Shown here: positions 18,830 through 36,615 of the stretch, in pieces
How the letters are laid out: every line of letters starts with the position of its first letter
Numbering within the stretch: the first letter of the stretch is position 1
From: Fennellomyces sp. T-0311
Lineage: Eukaryota > Mucoromycota > Mucoromycetes > Mucorales > Lichtheimiaceae
Length of the DNA stretch: 64,000 bases
Direction of reading: 5' to 3'
Assembly (NCBI GenBank): GCA_025266875.1
Contig: JALLLT010000006.1
Location: forward strand, 1 to 64,000
Notes under the pieces: generated by a model
Databases searched by the model: none
Told to the model about the DNA's origin: nothing
Seen by the model: the letters and a program-made list of their open reading frames with translations, nothing else
Program-made: the position numbers and the translations under genes

Positions 18830-20191
18830 ATGCCTAACCGTTCAGACCGTCAAGAAGCTCTCGAATTTCTCGAAAATCAATTGCTTGCCGAAGCTTTGAT
18901 CGAATCCATCTTTGACAGCAGTGATGACAACAGTTCTGAGAGCACTGACAGCGAGTATGGGCATTCTGACAACGAGGCAGATATCGACAAGGACATAGGC
19001 AGTCAGAAAAGCGACAGTGACATGGACGATGAAGATGATGTGATTGGCGACATTACGTCGACACACACTGTATACGCCATAATCGAAAGCTCGCGATATA
19101 TGATACCCAAGTGTAAACGATCGATACCGATCTCGAACTTTATGACAGAAGTTACGTTCGCTCTTCCAGAAAGGCAGTTTAAACAGCACGCACGTATGTC
19201 GAAGCAGGCGTTTTATGCGATTCTAGATCTTATTCAAAATGACAAGGTCTTTCACAATAATTCCAACAATTCTCAAGCACCAGTAATGCACCAATTTATT
19301 ATTGCATTATATCGGTTTGGAATGTACGGCAATGCTGCATCAACTGGACAAGTAGCTACACTTTTCGGTGTCGGTGCTGGCACTGTTGATCTTTATACAA
19401 ACCGTGTAATTGTGGCGCTACTCCGCATACGTAAACATGTGGTTTATTGGCCAATGGAAGCAGAGAAAGTCCAACTCAAGGAAGACAACCAAAGCATCGC
19501 AGGATTTCCCAATTGCATCGGTCATGTAGACGGTACTGGTATTGTTCTTGCCTTTTCACCTGCTGAAAACGGTGAACAGTACTTTACCCGGAAGTCTCAG
19601 TATGCACTGGCTGCAATGCTCGTTGTCGACGCCAACTTGAGGATTCGTTTTGCAGATTGTGGTTTCGTTGGATCCGTCCATGATACTCGTGTTTGGCGCA
19701 ACAGTGACCTTGCCCTTCATCCAGAGAAATATTTCCAAGGCGATGAGTATCTTCTTGGCGATAAGGGATACCCTTTATGCAAGGAAATTATTACACCGTA
19801 TAAGGAACCAAGAGCAAGCCAAGGCACAAACCCAAAGTTCAACTACTATCTGCCCACAACACGGGTCCGCGTCGAGAATACCATTGGTGTTCTCAAAGGG
19901 CGCTTCCAAAGCTTACGTGGACTACGGATCTTGATTGGCAAAGGAAAAAGCAGCAAGGTCGACCATGCAAGAGCTGTTCTATGGTTTAACGCATGTGTCG
20001 TGCTTCACAACCTGCTTGTCGATGATGAAGATTCTCTGCAATTCCGGAATGAAGATGTTGTGAACGAGCAGAGGTTGGACGAAGAAGCAAACCGATCATA
20101 TGAAGCACGCGACTTTGGACAATTCTTCGATACTCCAGAAGTCAAACGCGAGTACATCAAAAGCAGAGTATTAGAGTATATGAATGAATAA
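18830..20191 (+). CDS. HARBI1-like DDE_Tnp_4 transposase (453 aa)
   Basis: The start at MPNRSDRQEALEFLE (18830) is preferred over an in-frame upstream non-AUG extension because the upstream part is low-complexity leader. The N-terminus is acidic (residues 25-75). A helix-turn-helix-like region around 160-190 (GMYGNAASTGQVATLFGVGAGTV) precedes the catalytic core. Catalytic residues lie in CIGHVDGTGI (Asp), GSVHDTRVWRNSDL (Asp) and RVENTIGVLKGRF (Glu). The frame is intact. It acts in the nucleus to cut and paste the element, with the convergent SANT protein as probable partner. Confidence 0.93.
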   Translation: MPNRSDRQEALEFLENQLLAEALIESIFDSSDDNSSESTDSEYGHSDNEADIDKDIGSQKSDSDMDDEDDVIGDITSTHTVYAIIESSRYMIPKCKRSIPISNFMTEVTFALPERQFKQHARMSKQAFYAILDLIQNDKVFHNNSNNSQAPVMHQFIIALYRFGMYGNAASTGQVATLFGVGAGTVDLYTNRVIVALLRIRKHVVYWPMEAEKVQLKEDNQSIAGFPNCIGHVDGTGIVLAFSPAENGEQYFTRKSQYALAAMLVVDANLRIRFADCGFVGSVHDTRVWRNSDLALHPEKYFQGDEYLLGDKGYPLCKEIITPYKEPRASQGTNPKFNYYLPTTRVRVENTIGVLKGRFQSLRGLRILIGKGKSSKVDHARAVLWFNACVVLHNLLVDDEDSLQFRNEDVVNEQRLDEEANRSYEARDFGQFFDTPEVKREYIKSRVLEYMNE

Positions 20192-20260
20192 ACACTTAGA
20201 TTCTGATTTGCAGGTTTTTGATGACTCTAATAACAGCTTTGTAAAGCAAAATTTATTTAT

Positions 20261-21309
20261 TTATTCGTCACGTCCCTTCTTTTGCTTCAGTTTCTCGAGC
20301 TCAATCTGAAGCATAAGAGATCGTTCTTGAGACTCTTGCATCCTTGCATGGATCTGGTCTCGAAGCAATTGCATTTTTGCCGACTCGGTCTCTGCCCGCT
20401 GCCTCATCTTTTCCCGTTCCATTTCCATCTTCTCCTTCTGGATCTCCATCCGCATTTCGCCAAGACGAACGAGGGACTCGGCAACAGTCGTTGGTGTAGC
20501 TTTGCGTTTCTTCGACGAACGTCGTGCTATTGAACCGTCTACTGTCGTCTGATCGGGATTATCAGCCACGACTTCCACAGCCGATTGGTCGTCATGGCCA
20601 TCAATAGTGTGGCCGTGGATGCGAGCGACAGTGCTCGCCACACGTTGCTCAATATCCTGCTCAGCATCGGTAGTTGGCTCACTGGCTGGTGCATCAAGCA
20701 GAATCTGTGCTGCCTCCTCATCGAGATCATTGTTGTCTGTCGAAGTGCGGTAGGGGGGGTTTGACTTTGCGCCTTTGTATGCAAATTTGTTGTATTCCTC
20801 ATAACAAGACATAATCTCCTTGATCTTGTCTAGTATGTTAAAGAAGTTCATATTAGTAGATGAAACTAATGGTTTGAATACTTGCGCCTTCACTTACCGT
20901 TTGTAGTAGCAGGAACAGCTTTATTACCATTATCATCATCACTGTCGATACCTTCACCAGTAGCACGGATGAAGTCCTTGACCTTTATATAAGCTTGTTC
21001 CAATGCCTTGACTTTTGAACTGACTTGGCTACCGTTGATATCAACGCCCTTTGCTCGCATTACTGCAGCGATATCATTGCAAACCATCTTTTTCGATTTT
21101 CCTCCATTCTTCTGTCCACCTTGATATGCCCAGTATAGTCGTCCGGCATTATCTCCCAATACCTCCAGCAGAATCTGAAGGCTGGACACAGTCCATGAAA
21201 AGTATGTCGATGGGCTGGGTTCTTCTCGATTCGCTACAGAGGCAGTTGGCAATTGCATAGAGCTAACGTTGTGCTCGTTGATTGAGGCGTTCTTCTTAGG
21301 TCTGGGCAT
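20261..21309 (-). CDS. Harbinger SANT/Myb-like accessory protein (326 aa)
   Basis: Two exons, 21309-20898 and 20829-20261, are joined across a 68-bp intron (GTAAGT donor, TACTAG acceptor). Splicing keeps the frame (TTNDKIKEIM). The start is MPRPKKNASINEHN. The first exon has a trihelix/SANT-like segment with three Trp/aromatic-rich helices (FSWTVSSLQILLEVLGDN, LYWAYQGG). A Lys/Arg-rich nuclear signal and a long C-terminal coiled coil (LGEMRMEIQKEKMEMEREK) follow. In this superfamily such a protein assists transposase nuclear entry and end binding. Its stop is 70 bp from the transposase stop. Confidence 0.88.
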
Positions 21310-22028
21310 CGTAAAAAAGCTTGAATGTGATGTAGAGATGCTTTACTTCAAACAACCAAACCAACAGTTTATATATCTTTTCAAAAAAAAAGTCTAGAAT
21401 CTCTTATACAGATATACTATCGATATAGCGGATGTGAAATTCTATGTATACAGACGTTAAATCTGCAAGCTGAGATATGTATGCACACTTATCTTCCAAT
21501 CGTAAAGATGTGTCTTCGTCTAGAATAATGTTTGATTTCGTGATCAAGTCTTGATGATGCCTGGTTGGATAAAAAAAAAATTGAAACTGACTAGTAGGAC
21601 TCAGATACATCATAGTCAAAACCAATAGTTTATATTAGAACTCGTACAGGAATGTGGTTGGTGTTGGTTTTGTTAAATAGCTGTCTGACTTGTGAGCCTG
21701 TGCCACTTTTCGGTACGTAATATAAGGTTTTGTTGCATACACCTTATTATGCAACCAGAATAGCTGCTAATTTTAACTGTGAAGTATTCATAGCTGTGTA
21801 GATGTAAAAGACATAGGTGTTTGATGCTTTCCATTTGCTTTGGCTATCTCAACTATCGACTTTGTTCACAGGAAGTTCCGACAAATGTTCCACCGCAAAC
21901 CATCTCCCAGTACTGGATTTTCAAGTTCCATGGAACTTTGTATCTCAGCCAATCAGAAGTCTTCCTCGCGGAACTTAAAGCTCCATGAAGTTCTCAGATT
22001 TTGAAGTTCCAGAGGTTTGAGACCCCCT

Positions 22029-22089
22029 ACTGTGTCACTTTGGCTTTTTGTACTTCTTGGTTTTTCTTTGTTGCTTGCAGCAATTCGCC
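22029..22089. repeat. Dispersed repeat R3, copy A right part
   Basis: Continues R3 after the Harbinger insertion. TACTTCTTGG and TTTGTTGCTTGCAG match 23366-23425. Confidence 0.88.
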
Positions 22090-22291
22090 TCTGCCTTTGG
22101 CATGCGGAATTACAAATAAATGAGGGGGTGTGGTAACTTTTTGTGGGGATTTGCCTATTTTTTGTGGGCTTTGCCACTGAAGTGTGAGCCCTATTTCCTT
22201 GTTCCGTAGTCACTATTCTATTTGTCAATTTTGTTACCCCGTCTCGTGCTGCCACTTATAAATTTAGCCCAATCTACTGTATCACTATATC

Positions 22292-22460
22292 CTAGGGCTC
22301 TAAATACGGGCGGGCAGGCCCGTGGACCGCCCGTTTTGGCCCGGCATTTTCGGGCATCGGGCCAGGAAAGCTGTATGAAGGTGGGTGCCCGAACGGGCAC
22401 GGTCCTATATAGCGGCCCGCCCGTCGGGCCACTGGCCCGACCGAGTGCCCGAATGTGAAG
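22292..22460. repeat. GC-rich transposon-end-like block, left
   Basis: Starts CTAGGGCTCTAAA and is filled with GGGCCCG/CGGGC words, unlike the AT-rich surroundings. The inverse of the same start ends the block at 23580-23690. The two may be the ends of one hAT-like element, but no target duplication was found. Confidence 0.5.
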
Positions 22461-22880
22461 CATATGTATTTTCTTTATGAAACGTCCATCTAAATGGCCC
22501 TTGTTATATATGTAATTTGATTCTATCAAAACCGTGTATTGCAAATAAAGATTAATCAACTAAGTATACATCTTTAATATGGAAAGATTTGTCAAAAGGT
22601 TGAGCAGTTTCTACAATGATCCGGTTACACAATGATTGGTGTTGATGGGCCAAGTTGCGACAATGAAAGGCTGCTACGTCAATTAGCACTATTCAAACTG
22701 CCTGCAGCACGCTAATCCGCAAATGTCTTAGAACTTGGATAGGATCAGTATTAGTGTGAAAGGGCTATGTGTTCAAGCAAAGATAATTTCCAGCTGGCAT
22801 TGTGTAAGCAGAAGTAAAACGCGAAGATAAAGTGGATCAGTATAATGATAGCTTTATTACACGAAAAAAAAGGATAACAA

Positions 22881-23425
22881 TAGTGACTGAAAAGTGCCTC
22901 GACCATACAGACGCTTTATTACCGAAAAAAACCAACCTTTGGCTTACTAAAGGTGGTGCTTCGCAGAAAACCATTGGATAAAGAAAAAAGAGCTACGACA
23001 AGCATCCTTCTTCATCTTGAGTAGTGCGCTTAAAAAAGTGTACCTATTTGAAAAACAATAAGGGTGGCTGTGTATGCACCATTACAGTATGTACGCAGCC
23101 ACCCTTTTTTGATTGGGATGCACAATGTCGAAATGGAATGGAGTGCCGGTAAAACAAAGCTGAGTCATATGGTAAAATTCAGTTGTATGGAAAATAAATA
23201 TGGTCGAGTAGTACTGTATGTGGTGATTAAAAATTCGTTCTGAAGCAATATGGTCGACCTGAATTCCATTTGACGGGCATCGAGAGAAAAAACGTTGCTG
23301 AAAAAATGCAAAGCAGGATGCATTCCTACGCCATTTGCGATGTCGAATTGCTGGTTTGTCTCACTGTGTCGCTTTGGCTTCTTGTACTTCTTGGTCTTCC
23401 TTTGTTGCTTGCAGAAGTTCTGCTG
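22881..23425. repeat. Dispersed repeat R3, copy B (unoccupied site)
   Basis: Second copy of R3. It differs from copy A by many point changes and an extra stretch near 23050-23095, and lacks the Harbinger insertion. CTCACTGTGTC at 23360-23370 is the empty target. Confidence 0.9.
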
Positions 23426-23579
23426 TTTCAAAAAAGTGTGTGCAAGATAGCGATTACATGATCTAATACAATAAAGATGACTTTTGCCCAAACCTTATAT
23501 TTCGATAACACAAGGCAGAACCCCATTTCACTTCTACATTAGTCATTGCTGCATTAAGATCGTTTACACTGTAGATTTC

Positions 23580-23690
23580 ATCGGGCGGGCCACTTTAATT
23601 TGGGCTCTTGTAATTTCGGGTTCGGGCAAAAGACATGGCCCGGCTGAACTGGCCCGATGCCCGCCGGGCATGGCCCGTTTAGAGCCCTAG
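23580..23690. repeat. GC-rich transposon-end-like block, right
   Basis: Ends TTTAGAGCCCTAG, the exact inverse of the 13 bases at 22292-22304, and shares its GGCCCG-rich composition. R2 homology starts directly outside it. Confidence 0.5.
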
Positions 23691-23875
23691 ACTTCATGTA
23701 CTCGGCAGTAGGTGCTTGTCCTGTAGAACATCCTTCAGCTTCCTTGAAACCAGTGTAAGATAGTACCGTTTGGATCTTAGTCATCAATACTCTTCCAGAG
23801 TGTTCATCTGATGAAATGTGCTAGAATGGATGTTTGATCAATCTCCATTATGTGCACATGTAGTGGTTCACCACA
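23690..23875. repeat. Dispersed repeat R2, copy 2
   Basis: Matches 17120-17307. Its left edge coincides with the end of the GC-rich block, suggesting an insertion or recombination point. Confidence 0.85.
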
Positions 23876-23969
23876 TAGAGTATTCAATAACTGTACAGTT
23901 GTTGAAGTCGTAATGACAGTGGATATAAACAAGGGCTAAGGAAAAGCATGTAGCCATAAATGATGATGT

Positions 23970-24660
23970 ATGTCAGGAATACGATACTATGCCATCGCGA
24001 CAGACATGGATCCGTGTCTAAAGTTCCGTTGGTGGGGATCTTCCGGTTGGGAGCAGCAATGGATCACCTTTGGCAAGAAGGCTGTGCAGATCCGCTGGAG
24101 TGAAGATTACCAACCTCGACCCACAGCAGATGACGAGAACACCGAAGCAGCTTTAAAGCTGATGAAGAAGCACAGGATGGAGGCTGAGGCATTGGACGAG
24201 CTTAAAGATTACTGTCGTATCCAGTGGTATCGGGAGACAAATGAGTTGTATCTGGTGTAACATGCGGTAGCTTAAGAATAGTCTATTTTCAATTTGTGTT
24301 TCTCTCTCTCTTTTCCGGAATAAATCTCTCCTCAAAAGAGTCTCACGAATTACTTCGTCCATACACACACCTAAACACACCTAAACACTTCAATTACACT
24401 ACAGAGCGGAATATGCTGCCTCAATTGGAGGTCAAGGCTACCGAGCTTGAGTACTGGAAGGGCGACGCAGCCCGATAGCCAAACCTTTTCCGGATGGCTC
24501 GCCATTACTTGGCCATTCCTGCAACGTCCACACCGTCCAAGCGATGCTTCTTTTTAGCGTGTTTCTGGCTGCTGTGCAACTGGAACAGCTTGGATCCTCG
24601 TGTTTTGCAGGAGTTGATGGTGATAGAGCCATGGGTGAGATTCCAAGATTCGCTTTGAGA
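23970..24660 (+). pseudogene. hAT-family transposase C-terminal relic
   Basis: The frame at 23970-24212 encodes a stretch like the region before the hAT dimerisation domain (DMDPCLKFRWW, then a charged helix). After a solo LTR insertion (24213-24392) it continues RAEYAASI, then shifts frame to LEYWKGDAAR. This is followed by a TAG, then NLFRMARHYLAIPATSTPSKR and LDPRVLQELMVIEPW, the classical hAT C-terminal dimerisation signature. At least two frame changes and one stop make it non-functional. A block of CGAGT repeats at 24895-24980 may be the corresponding element end. Confidence 0.82.
24213..24392 (+). repeat. Solo short LTR in the hAT relic
   Basis: 180 bp, starting TGTCGTATCCAGTGGTATCG and ending AACACTTCA. 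It is nearly identical to the minus-strand copy at 16597-16775. ATTAC is duplicated at 24208-24212 and 24393-24397. Confidence 0.93.
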
Positions 24661-26172
24661 TAGAAAGTACTTTTTTTTACAAAAAATAATTTTTTTTCAC
24701 TTTCTAGCTTATTTTATAACCGCCTTGCATTTGTACATGAATAAGTCTATTCATGGATGATACTGACACACGCCTTTAGTAACCACTCTGTAAATAAAGC
24801 TTAATTATCAAGTGCAGCTATACATTACTGTCCATTTGCTATATATCCCGGATGCATCCACGTATATGTATTATCTTGTACATATAACTGGTCGAGTAGA
24901 GTTAGGTATTTCCAAAAAAAAAAACCCTCGAAGACACAACGAGTCGAGTATCGAGTTAGGCACGAGTATTCGGGTATGTTGGCGAAGCCTACTCATGATA
25001 TATAAAATTGGACACATTTGGCAAAGCAACTAGCAACAGATCACCTTATTTCAACTCGTGCAAACACCTATCTGATTTAACAATAGTATCGAATATTTCT
25101 ATTAATATAAGCAACCCGAGTATATGTTGCTTTAGGTCATACAATTACTGGCATAATTAAAAAGAATATCATGCTGAACAGAAGTCGGCACCCAATTTCA
25201 GATTTTTTACTGGTCATGTTGTTTGCTAGTTAAATATAACAATTTGGAAGCTACAAAGCTAGACCAGCATGAGTTTCAGATTGTGCAAACTATACAACGA
25301 TAACCAGCTCATAGTGGGCGCCAGTATTCATACCACATACGTATATGAACCAAATTAAGAAGCCCAGATATCTCTCTGCTATCTCAAACATTCAAGGATG
25401 GCAGGTTGAAATGTGTTGTCTCTGATAATGTAACTAACCAGACGGGCACATAGGTCTTGGTCGACTAAGAAATGATGAGTGGCTTAAATGGGCTTTGGAG
25501 CCACAACGCAACACATCGTATTATACCAGTGCCATCCACAATGTACATCCAGATTACAAGATCAATATCCATTATGCAATGTATTGACAGAATTCACACC
25601 TGTGGATGTTGCCAGTAACAAATGAATTGAAGATCATGGCATAGTCGAAGAAGCATTAGCAATGGTGAGCAGTACATGTCACTTCCTTTTGGCCTATTAA
25701 TCACTTTATACCAATATATCAATGTCGACGGCATTTGATTGATCTACTAAAGATCCACTCAGAAACCTTTGATGAACCAGTGTACGAGTAGCAAAACGTT
25801 ATGAAAGGTCAAAGCGTATACTATATTCTCTGAATTGACACTTTGGTTTATACTGGCCGGACGAAGTTCAAGACCCGGCATTACAAGTTCAAGTCAATAC
25901 GCTCGATGTTTGCAATCTTAGTTTTAAGAAGGAAACTGCTATTTCTGCATACAGACACTTCCCTTTCGATGACATCGCATTTGAGCGAATGAATAATAAA
26001 TCATTATGAAAGCAATCTAATAGTGCTAAAACTATCACCATTGCCCATCCTCGAGAAAGCCACGACAGAGAGTGCTTGATATGTTTATGGCAAAGTGAGT
26101 GGATTCGACTATAGCATCATATACCTGGATCAGCTGCTCAGATTTAAAGCTACCCTTCCAGACCAGCGACGT
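24661..26172. other. No intact gene; scattered coding-like fragments
   Basis: CGAGT-type transposon-end repeats lie at 24895-24980. Plus-strand stretches at about 25455-25590 (GLGRLRNDEWLKWALEPQ) and 25832-26010 (YWPDEVQDPALQVQVNTLD, FPFDDIAFERM) read like protein but are broken by stops. I recognise no family. A decayed gene is the simplest explanation. Confidence 0.4.
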
Positions 26173-26817
26173 CTAGCATCGTGTATCAATACTTGACTTA
26201 CTATTAATTATGCAGTAATAATTGTGGCAGAACATCTGCACACCCACATGCTTCATCTTCCGCATAATTCTCTTCCCAGGTGCCATCTTGTACATAATTT
26301 GAGAAAACCGTAACAAATTTGGCAACTGAAGACGACTTTGTTCAGCAGAAACTGAGACATTTTCAGTACCAAGAGCCTTACTGTTAACCAACGATGGTGC
26401 TGAATTGTGGGCTAGTCTATTGCAAATCATCAAAAAGCAATTACTGAATAGCCATATTACCTTATATTCTCATACACAAGAAATTGTTCGGTATTGAATT
26501 TGGGCTAGATATCTTTGAAAATCTTTTGCATCGGGTACTATAAATGAACGAAGACTCTTCGAGGTTTGCAGGGTAGCATGTATATTACTAACGTACGTAG
26601 CATTGTATTGTATCGACAGGAATTCACTGGAGGCTTGTATAATTATGAGCTTTGTATATGTGTTTGATAAGGACATACGATTGATAAGGCAGCTCATTGG
26701 TGCAACCGTATAGTATATCCGGCGGATGGCGATATCATACAGACCATGAGGGTATATGCTATAGACGACGAACATCAATGTCCTCTTTGTGAATTCATGG
26801 CTACGATATGCAAGCAT
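26173..26817 (-). CDS. Hypothetical gene or relic, function unknown
   Basis: Minus-strand reading from 26817 gives a 115-codon stretch (start MLAYRSHEFTKRTLMF). A further exon-like block ends FLVYENI before a GTAATA donor near 26465, and splices to LAHNSAPSLVNSKALGTENV, which runs to 26173. A one-base shift is needed near 26500, so the gene may be broken or have an unseen intron. There are no recognisable domains. Confidence 0.3.
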
Positions 26818-26840
26818 CTGCTCACGTGGTCACAATTAAT

Positions 26841-26942
26841 CATCATCAGTGGGTATAAATAGAAAGAGGTTTAATAAAACATCTTTAGATTACATTTCGG
26901 TCCTGTCTTTAGACGTCTATTTGACCTTCGGAGAATACAACA
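26841..26942 (+). repeat. Probable 3' part of an LTR
   Basis: GTATAAATAGAAAGAGG, TTAATAAAACATC and a TTTCGGTCCTGTC-like word follow in the same order as in the chromovirus LTR, and the block ends AATACAACA. The upstream end and a target duplication were not found. Confidence 0.4.
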
Positions 26943-27009
26943 GTATCGTGAGTTTAAAATCAAAGAGACGTTACATTCACAGTGAAAAGAGCACATTGCC
27001 GTAGATACT

Positions 27010-33664
<6,655 letters not shown>

Positions 33665-33747
33665 TTTTCCGGATGGTGCAGTAAAGTCAAAAGTGTCTTC
33701 TATATATATACAGTTTATACGCACGTTTCTATAAATATTTCTATAAA

Positions 33748-35356
33748 CTATTGACGCGCCCGTGCTCCTGAGCCGTAAAATTTGCGAAGTACACCTTGAT
33801 ATTCGAACGGTAGCATTGGCGGTTGTCGAATACTGAAAGCTTCCGCAGGATTAACTTTTGAAGGTAACCATATACGGAATCGCGCATGATCAAATAGTCC
33901 TGCAACAGCGACCCAACCGATGCTGGAAAATGCAAGGTCTACCGATGCACGAGATTTGTGTATTCCATGGACTGACAGTAGGTTTGGTATCGGCTCGAGA
34001 GGGCTATCTTGTAGCTTGATTGTCTTTGTAAGATGCGGTACCATTGGTGTGAATAACGTAAACAGTACAGGATCGCTGGCTTCCACAACGTCTATTCGAA
34101 CAAATGGATCCAAAAGAAGCGATTTACCTAGCAATATTATATTAGCAAGAGAAATAGGTGTGTCAGCATTACGCACCAGCTTCTAACCGAAATGTTATGG
34201 GTTTGAATTCTCCATGGCGCATTAATTTTTTTTGTTCGCTAAAGGGCATCAGATGGATCAACTGTTGATCGTTCACTATTCCAGGTGTATCGATCAAGTA
34301 ACGTTCTCGTTGCATCCGGTAAGATGAGTCATCTTGCTGATGGCCCATATGGAGCGCATGGAATGGTATGCGTAACGTTCCCATAGTGGTGCCAGGTACT
34401 GGTGAGCTAGTAATGGCATGTTGCTGTCGGTTGCTTTTACTTGCCCGCTGAGCAAGTATCTGATTCACAAGCGCAGATTTGCCAACATTGGTACAACCCA
34501 CCAAATACACGTCGTCGGTGGGCAGTCGTTCTTGATCAATGCGCCGCAGCAGACCCAAAATGCCCCAGCCCTTTTTCGCACTTACAAGCGACACACCACA
34601 AATCTGCTGCGTAGGAAATCCAAGTTGTTTCAAATACTGCACAATCCAATCGCGTATACGTTGTTCGTGTCGTCGGGCGCGTTCGGGTAACATATCGACT
34701 TTATTGGCAGCAATCAAAATGCGCGCTGATGGATTGTCTCGCAGAAGATTCGGCAATTGATGGCCAAGTGAAAACGGCAGATCGCCTAGGTCCAACACGG
34801 CGACAATGAGTGGGTTTCGTTTCGTCTTTAGAAATTCAAGCGAGCTGTATTGCTGAGTAGCACGAAGAAATTCGGGTGAGGTTTCCGTGGTGATATGGTT
34901 GCGATGCTTTAATGCATAGCAACGCTGACATACGATGGGTTTCTTTTTTTCCTCCTGTTCTTGCTGAACGTCAACTTGATCGTCTGCAGCTTCACCTTCT
35001 AAAAGAGCACGGATCTCTGGATCAAGAGCATTGACAGCTGCTTGGAATTCCGCATTGCTCATTGACTTGTTGCTACGTTTTCGTTCTGGACTAGGTTCTT
35101 CAGCTTTAGTGTTGCTAAAGTAACCAGGTTTGCTTGAATCATGCGATTGGAATGGTGCACCGCAGCCTGGACAATCGACTATAATCGATGCTTGTGTGGT
35201 GGTTGACAATGATCGTGCTGGTGTTGTTGTCAGCAGAGGTTGAAGATGTCCATCCCTTCGGGATAATCTTGGTTGAAGAAAAGAATGCGAACATGGGACT
35301 GATCGTCGAGCGATTGGTAATAACCGTAGCCTTGTCAAAGTTGCCACACGTTTCAT
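33748..35356 (-). CDS. GEP3: Mitochondrial YqeH/NOA1-type circularly permuted GTPase (519 aa)
   Basis: Two exons, 35356-34177 and 34127-33748, are separated by a 49-bp intron whose removal gives LEAGKSLLLDPFVRID. The start MKRVATLTRLRLLPIARR is an Arg-rich mitochondrial presequence, so 35356 is preferred over the longer frame. A zinc finger is formed by CPGCGAPF and CQRCYALKH. GTPase motifs occur in permuted order: ANKVDMLP (G4), SAKKGWG (G5), GCTNVGKSALVN (G1) and DTPG (G3). The family assists small-subunit mitoribosome assembly. The 3' end faces the ARO1 3' end across 83 bp. Confidence 0.9.
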
Positions 35357-36615
35357 TTTAAAGTTGTACCGGAAACAAGTCCCTGCCATGAATAAATTTT
35401 GCAGCAATGTGTGTAACATCCAACCGACCAGTGCCGCTATAACTTTCCAGTTTAAGCAAGGTACGTTCCTTTCACGACTCTTTTTAATTGAATGTATCAA
35501 ACATCCTGGATTGTGACTATACGTAACTTTCTGGTAGTTCGTCTTGCGCACTCGCTATATTTTATGGTAGTGTGTGTTTACCAACGTTCCTGATTGGTAA
35601 GTCTTGGAAAGCTCTTTGGAATTATGCTACAGAACTTTTAGGAAATTGAAATGCAGTATATATTTAGTGCGCTAACAACTTCCATATATAATTGTTGCGC
35701 CATTATGCCGCGACGTTGGTATATTACAAGGCTAGCTAAGTACAAAATGATGGGATCGAATCATGATGCATGCATGTATGCCAAGACCCTATTTACAGCC
35801 GGACGTGAAAATTTACAATTCTTATCTCATTAGTTGGAGAAACAACTCTTCTGGTGATGATGAATGGGCGTAGGGGATTAGGAATTGTCATTGTCAATCA
35901 AGATATGAAACATAAGGGTGAGTTAGTATAAATTAGTATACGTCTGTATACGATAGCATTCCATCATACGTCACAGGCGCTTGTGTATTGTCGTCAGGGC
36001 TTTTACGAGCATCAAGCTTGAAGTAAAATAAATCTGTCGTTTTGGTGTAAAAATTCATAGTATCAAATGTAGTACAGCTCCTAAGATAATTAGTAACTAT
36101 GGAGCTCGTTTATTGGTTTTATGTAAGTTACCAATTCTGAAAGGCAGCTACCTCCTCTGGGTACCGAAAAAGAGAAAGATCAAAATACAGGCATTGTGGC
36201 TGCGCGCTAGGTTGTCATGGTAAATAGAAGGAAAGCTTCTGCATCGCAAATTGGTGACTATAATATGTAAGTGATAGCATCGTTTGATGAGACATATAAT
36301 CGGGCGAATAGATTGTCAACCGAAACATACGATCCGCTTTTATCTGCTCGACTTCAACTTTTAACCTTTCTTCTGAAGTGTTCCTGTTCCCACTTGCTCA
36401 TTCCCGGTTTATTCATATGAGACTGTTAGTATAGAATTGCACAATGACTCAGCACTTTTGAGTACGAGCTTCTCCACCTTGTTGCTACAGTTATTGAAGA
36501 AATCAACGATGCGCGATTCAGCAATATCGAAATGACAAACATTGCGCGTTCGATCTCAGAAGGGTACTATGTATGAGAAATGTAAGATTGCTAGATCAAT
36601 ATCTAGAACTATCCA
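35357..36615. other. Intergenic region, no gene recognised
   Basis: AT-rich sequence between the GTPase promoter and the 3' end of the next minus-strand gene. It has only short ORFs without plausible exon chains. Confidence 0.5.

Larger units (their letters stand above)
18626..22028 (+). mobile_element. Intact PIF/Harbinger transposon
   Basis: The ends are the perfect 17-bp inverted repeat AGGGGGTCTCAAACCTC (18626-18642 and complement at 22012-22028). ACT is duplicated at 18623-18625 and 22029-22031. The host repeat R3 reads continuously when the element and one ACT are removed, and the homologous copy at 23363-23365 has a single ACT. The element carries two convergent genes, a DDE transposase and a SANT/Myb-like protein. 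Both have open frames, so it may be functional. Confidence 0.95.

Noticed and set aside
22292..23690. A single hAT element bounded by the CTAGGGCTCTAAA inverted ends
   Set aside because: No 8-bp duplication (ACTATATC versus ACTTCATG) and the interior contains repeat R3. The ends are reported separately and the element is not called.
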